A DNA stretch of 14,941 bases from an uncultured Butyrivibrio sp. Its GTDB lineage: Bacteria; Bacillota; Clostridia; Lachnospirales; Lachnospiraceae. The position numbers and the translations under genes were made by a program. The notes beneath the pieces were generated by a model. That model did no database searches and had not been told where the DNA came from. It saw nothing but the letters and a program-made list of their open reading frames with translations. The stretch spans positions 1 to 14,941 of the forward strand of contig NZ_CAMVPU010000069.1 in NCBI RefSeq assembly GCF_947169445.1, read 5' to 3'. Position 1 is the stretch's first letter, and each line of letters begins with the position of its first letter. Positions 14,552 to 14,941 of the stretch are shown here, piece after piece.

Positions 14552-14560
14552 ATTATAGCA
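14552..14560 (-). promoter_or_regulatory. Extended -10 promoter of the AAA-ATPase-like gene
   Basis: TGCTATAAT on the minus strand, a perfect extended -10, about 30 nt before the ATG. Seventeen nt upstream lies only a T-run (TTTTTT), so the promoter depends on the extended element. Confidence 0.6.
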
Positions 14561-14605
14561 AGGACGAAGAAATCAAAAAAGGTAATATTGCGGGTATTTA
14601 CACTC

Positions 14606-14774
14606 TTACACAACAACTTTCTCAATATGACAGGAATGATGTTTAAACTTCTCATTTGATGCACCGAGATCTTTATCATAATTAATACTTACTAGTAACA
14701 TGTTTCCTTTGTAATGCTCTAATATCTGAGGGTAATTGCGTTTTTTAATCTGTTTTCCTTGTTGCGCCCGTAAT
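14606..14774 (-). pseudogene. C-terminal remnant of a second AAA-ATPase-like/DUF1703 gene
   Basis: The minus-strand reading GKQIKKRNYPQILEHY, then NMLLVSINYDKDLG, ending HHSCHIEKVVV, lines up with the end of the complete neighbour: AQIKEKNYPKIFEN, IILCGISYDPKTK, AHSCRIEKIKL. The ATPase domain and the ELK active-site segment are missing. Homology stops near 14765, next to the hairpin at 14775-14817. An ORF could start at 14791 inside that hairpin, but there is no ribosome-binding site, so this is a decayed gene end rather than a working gene. It is more diverged than a recent duplicate. Confidence 0.75.
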
Positions 14775-14817
14775 AAAAAGCCTTCTGTCAATATTCTAAT
14801 AGACTAAAAGGCTTTTT
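14775..14817. terminator. Orphan terminator-like hairpin
   Basis: AAAAAGCCTT (14775-14784) pairs with AAGGCTTTTT (14808-14817) around a 23-nt loop, giving T5 in both directions. No intact gene ends here on either strand: the remnant on the left points away and the gene on the right starts away. It is likely left over from a deletion. Confidence 0.6.
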
Positions 14818-14855
14818 ACAATCGGTATCTCTTGTGGTATGGCCCAAAGGAAATG

Positions 14856-14864
14856 TGCTATACT
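14856..14864 (+). promoter_or_regulatory. Extended -10 promoter of the plus-strand AAA-ATPase-like gene
   Basis: TGCTATACT, an extended -10 one base off consensus, 37 nt before the ATG at 14902. It has the same TGC-TATA form as the promoter of the minus-strand copy. No good -35 is seen. Confidence 0.5.
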
Positions 14865-14901
14865 AATCTTAATTATAACATGTAAACAGAGGGAAAAGCT
14901 C

Positions 14902-14941
14902 ATGGGCACTTACTTAAATCCTGGAAATAGCGGCTTTGTAA
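14902..14941 (+). CDS. Start of a third AAA-ATPase-like/DUF1703 gene (runs off the right edge)
   Basis: The only 13 codons present read MGTYLNPGNSGFV, nearly identical to the MGIYLNPGNESYK start of the complete copy at 12936-14522. GAGGG lies 8 nt before the ATG. It is divergent from that copy. Only the family can be stated; completeness cannot be seen. Confidence 0.75.
   Translation, partial: MGTYLNPGNSGFV

Overview
The window looks like chromosomal DNA of a low-to-moderate GC Firmicute, most likely a Lachnospiraceae-type clostridium (Butyrivibrio/Pseudobutyrivibrio/Roseburia-like). This rests on the RpoB and RpoC sequences, strong Shine-Dalgarno sites, extended -10 promoters, and a family of AAA-ATPase/PD-(D/E)XK genes that is commonly expanded in such genomes. 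Genus is not decided from sequence alone. Every long gene lies on the minus strand except a partial one entering at the right edge, so the transcription order runs right to left.

Left part (1-5133): the 5' part of rpoC and all of rpoB form one operon. It is driven by a near-consensus promoter whose -35 box sits inside the terminator hairpin of the preceding gene. The ribosomal protein genes rplJ/rplL that often precede rpoB are not here.

Surface polysaccharide block (5231-8895): from its own promoter runs a Wzz/CpsC-like chain-length protein, a CpsD-like BY-kinase (with the P-loop lysine replaced by Thr), a secreted membrane-anchored protein with CARDB/Ig-like repeats, and a UDP-glucuronate 4-epimerase-type sugar epimerase. 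No glycosyltransferases are present, so this is a satellite of an envelope polysaccharide locus.

RiPP-like block (8948-11361): a 655-residue asparagine-synthetase homologue with lasso-cyclase features (Ser instead of the glutaminase Cys, SGGFDSAS P-loop, C-terminal GIQSADW) precedes a 56-residue precursor-like peptide ending in a strong terminator. A second intrinsic terminator lies in the leader just before the cyclase start, so the operon appears attenuated or read through. No RRE protein, leader protease or transporter is present.

Intergenic island (11362-11985): this holds two tandem copies, 170 nt apart, of a ~106-nt element. Its stems are conserved by compensatory base changes. A plausible plus-strand promoter lies just before the first copy, and a perfect 20-bp hairpin terminator directly follows the second. 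It is the best candidate here for an undescribed element: a structured, tandem small RNA next to the RiPP-like locus.

Right part (11986-14941): rmlD (dTDP-rhamnose synthesis) with its own promoter, then a complete AAA-ATPase-like/DUF1703 gene, the C-terminal remnant of a second copy, an orphan hairpin, and the first codons of a third copy on the plus strand.
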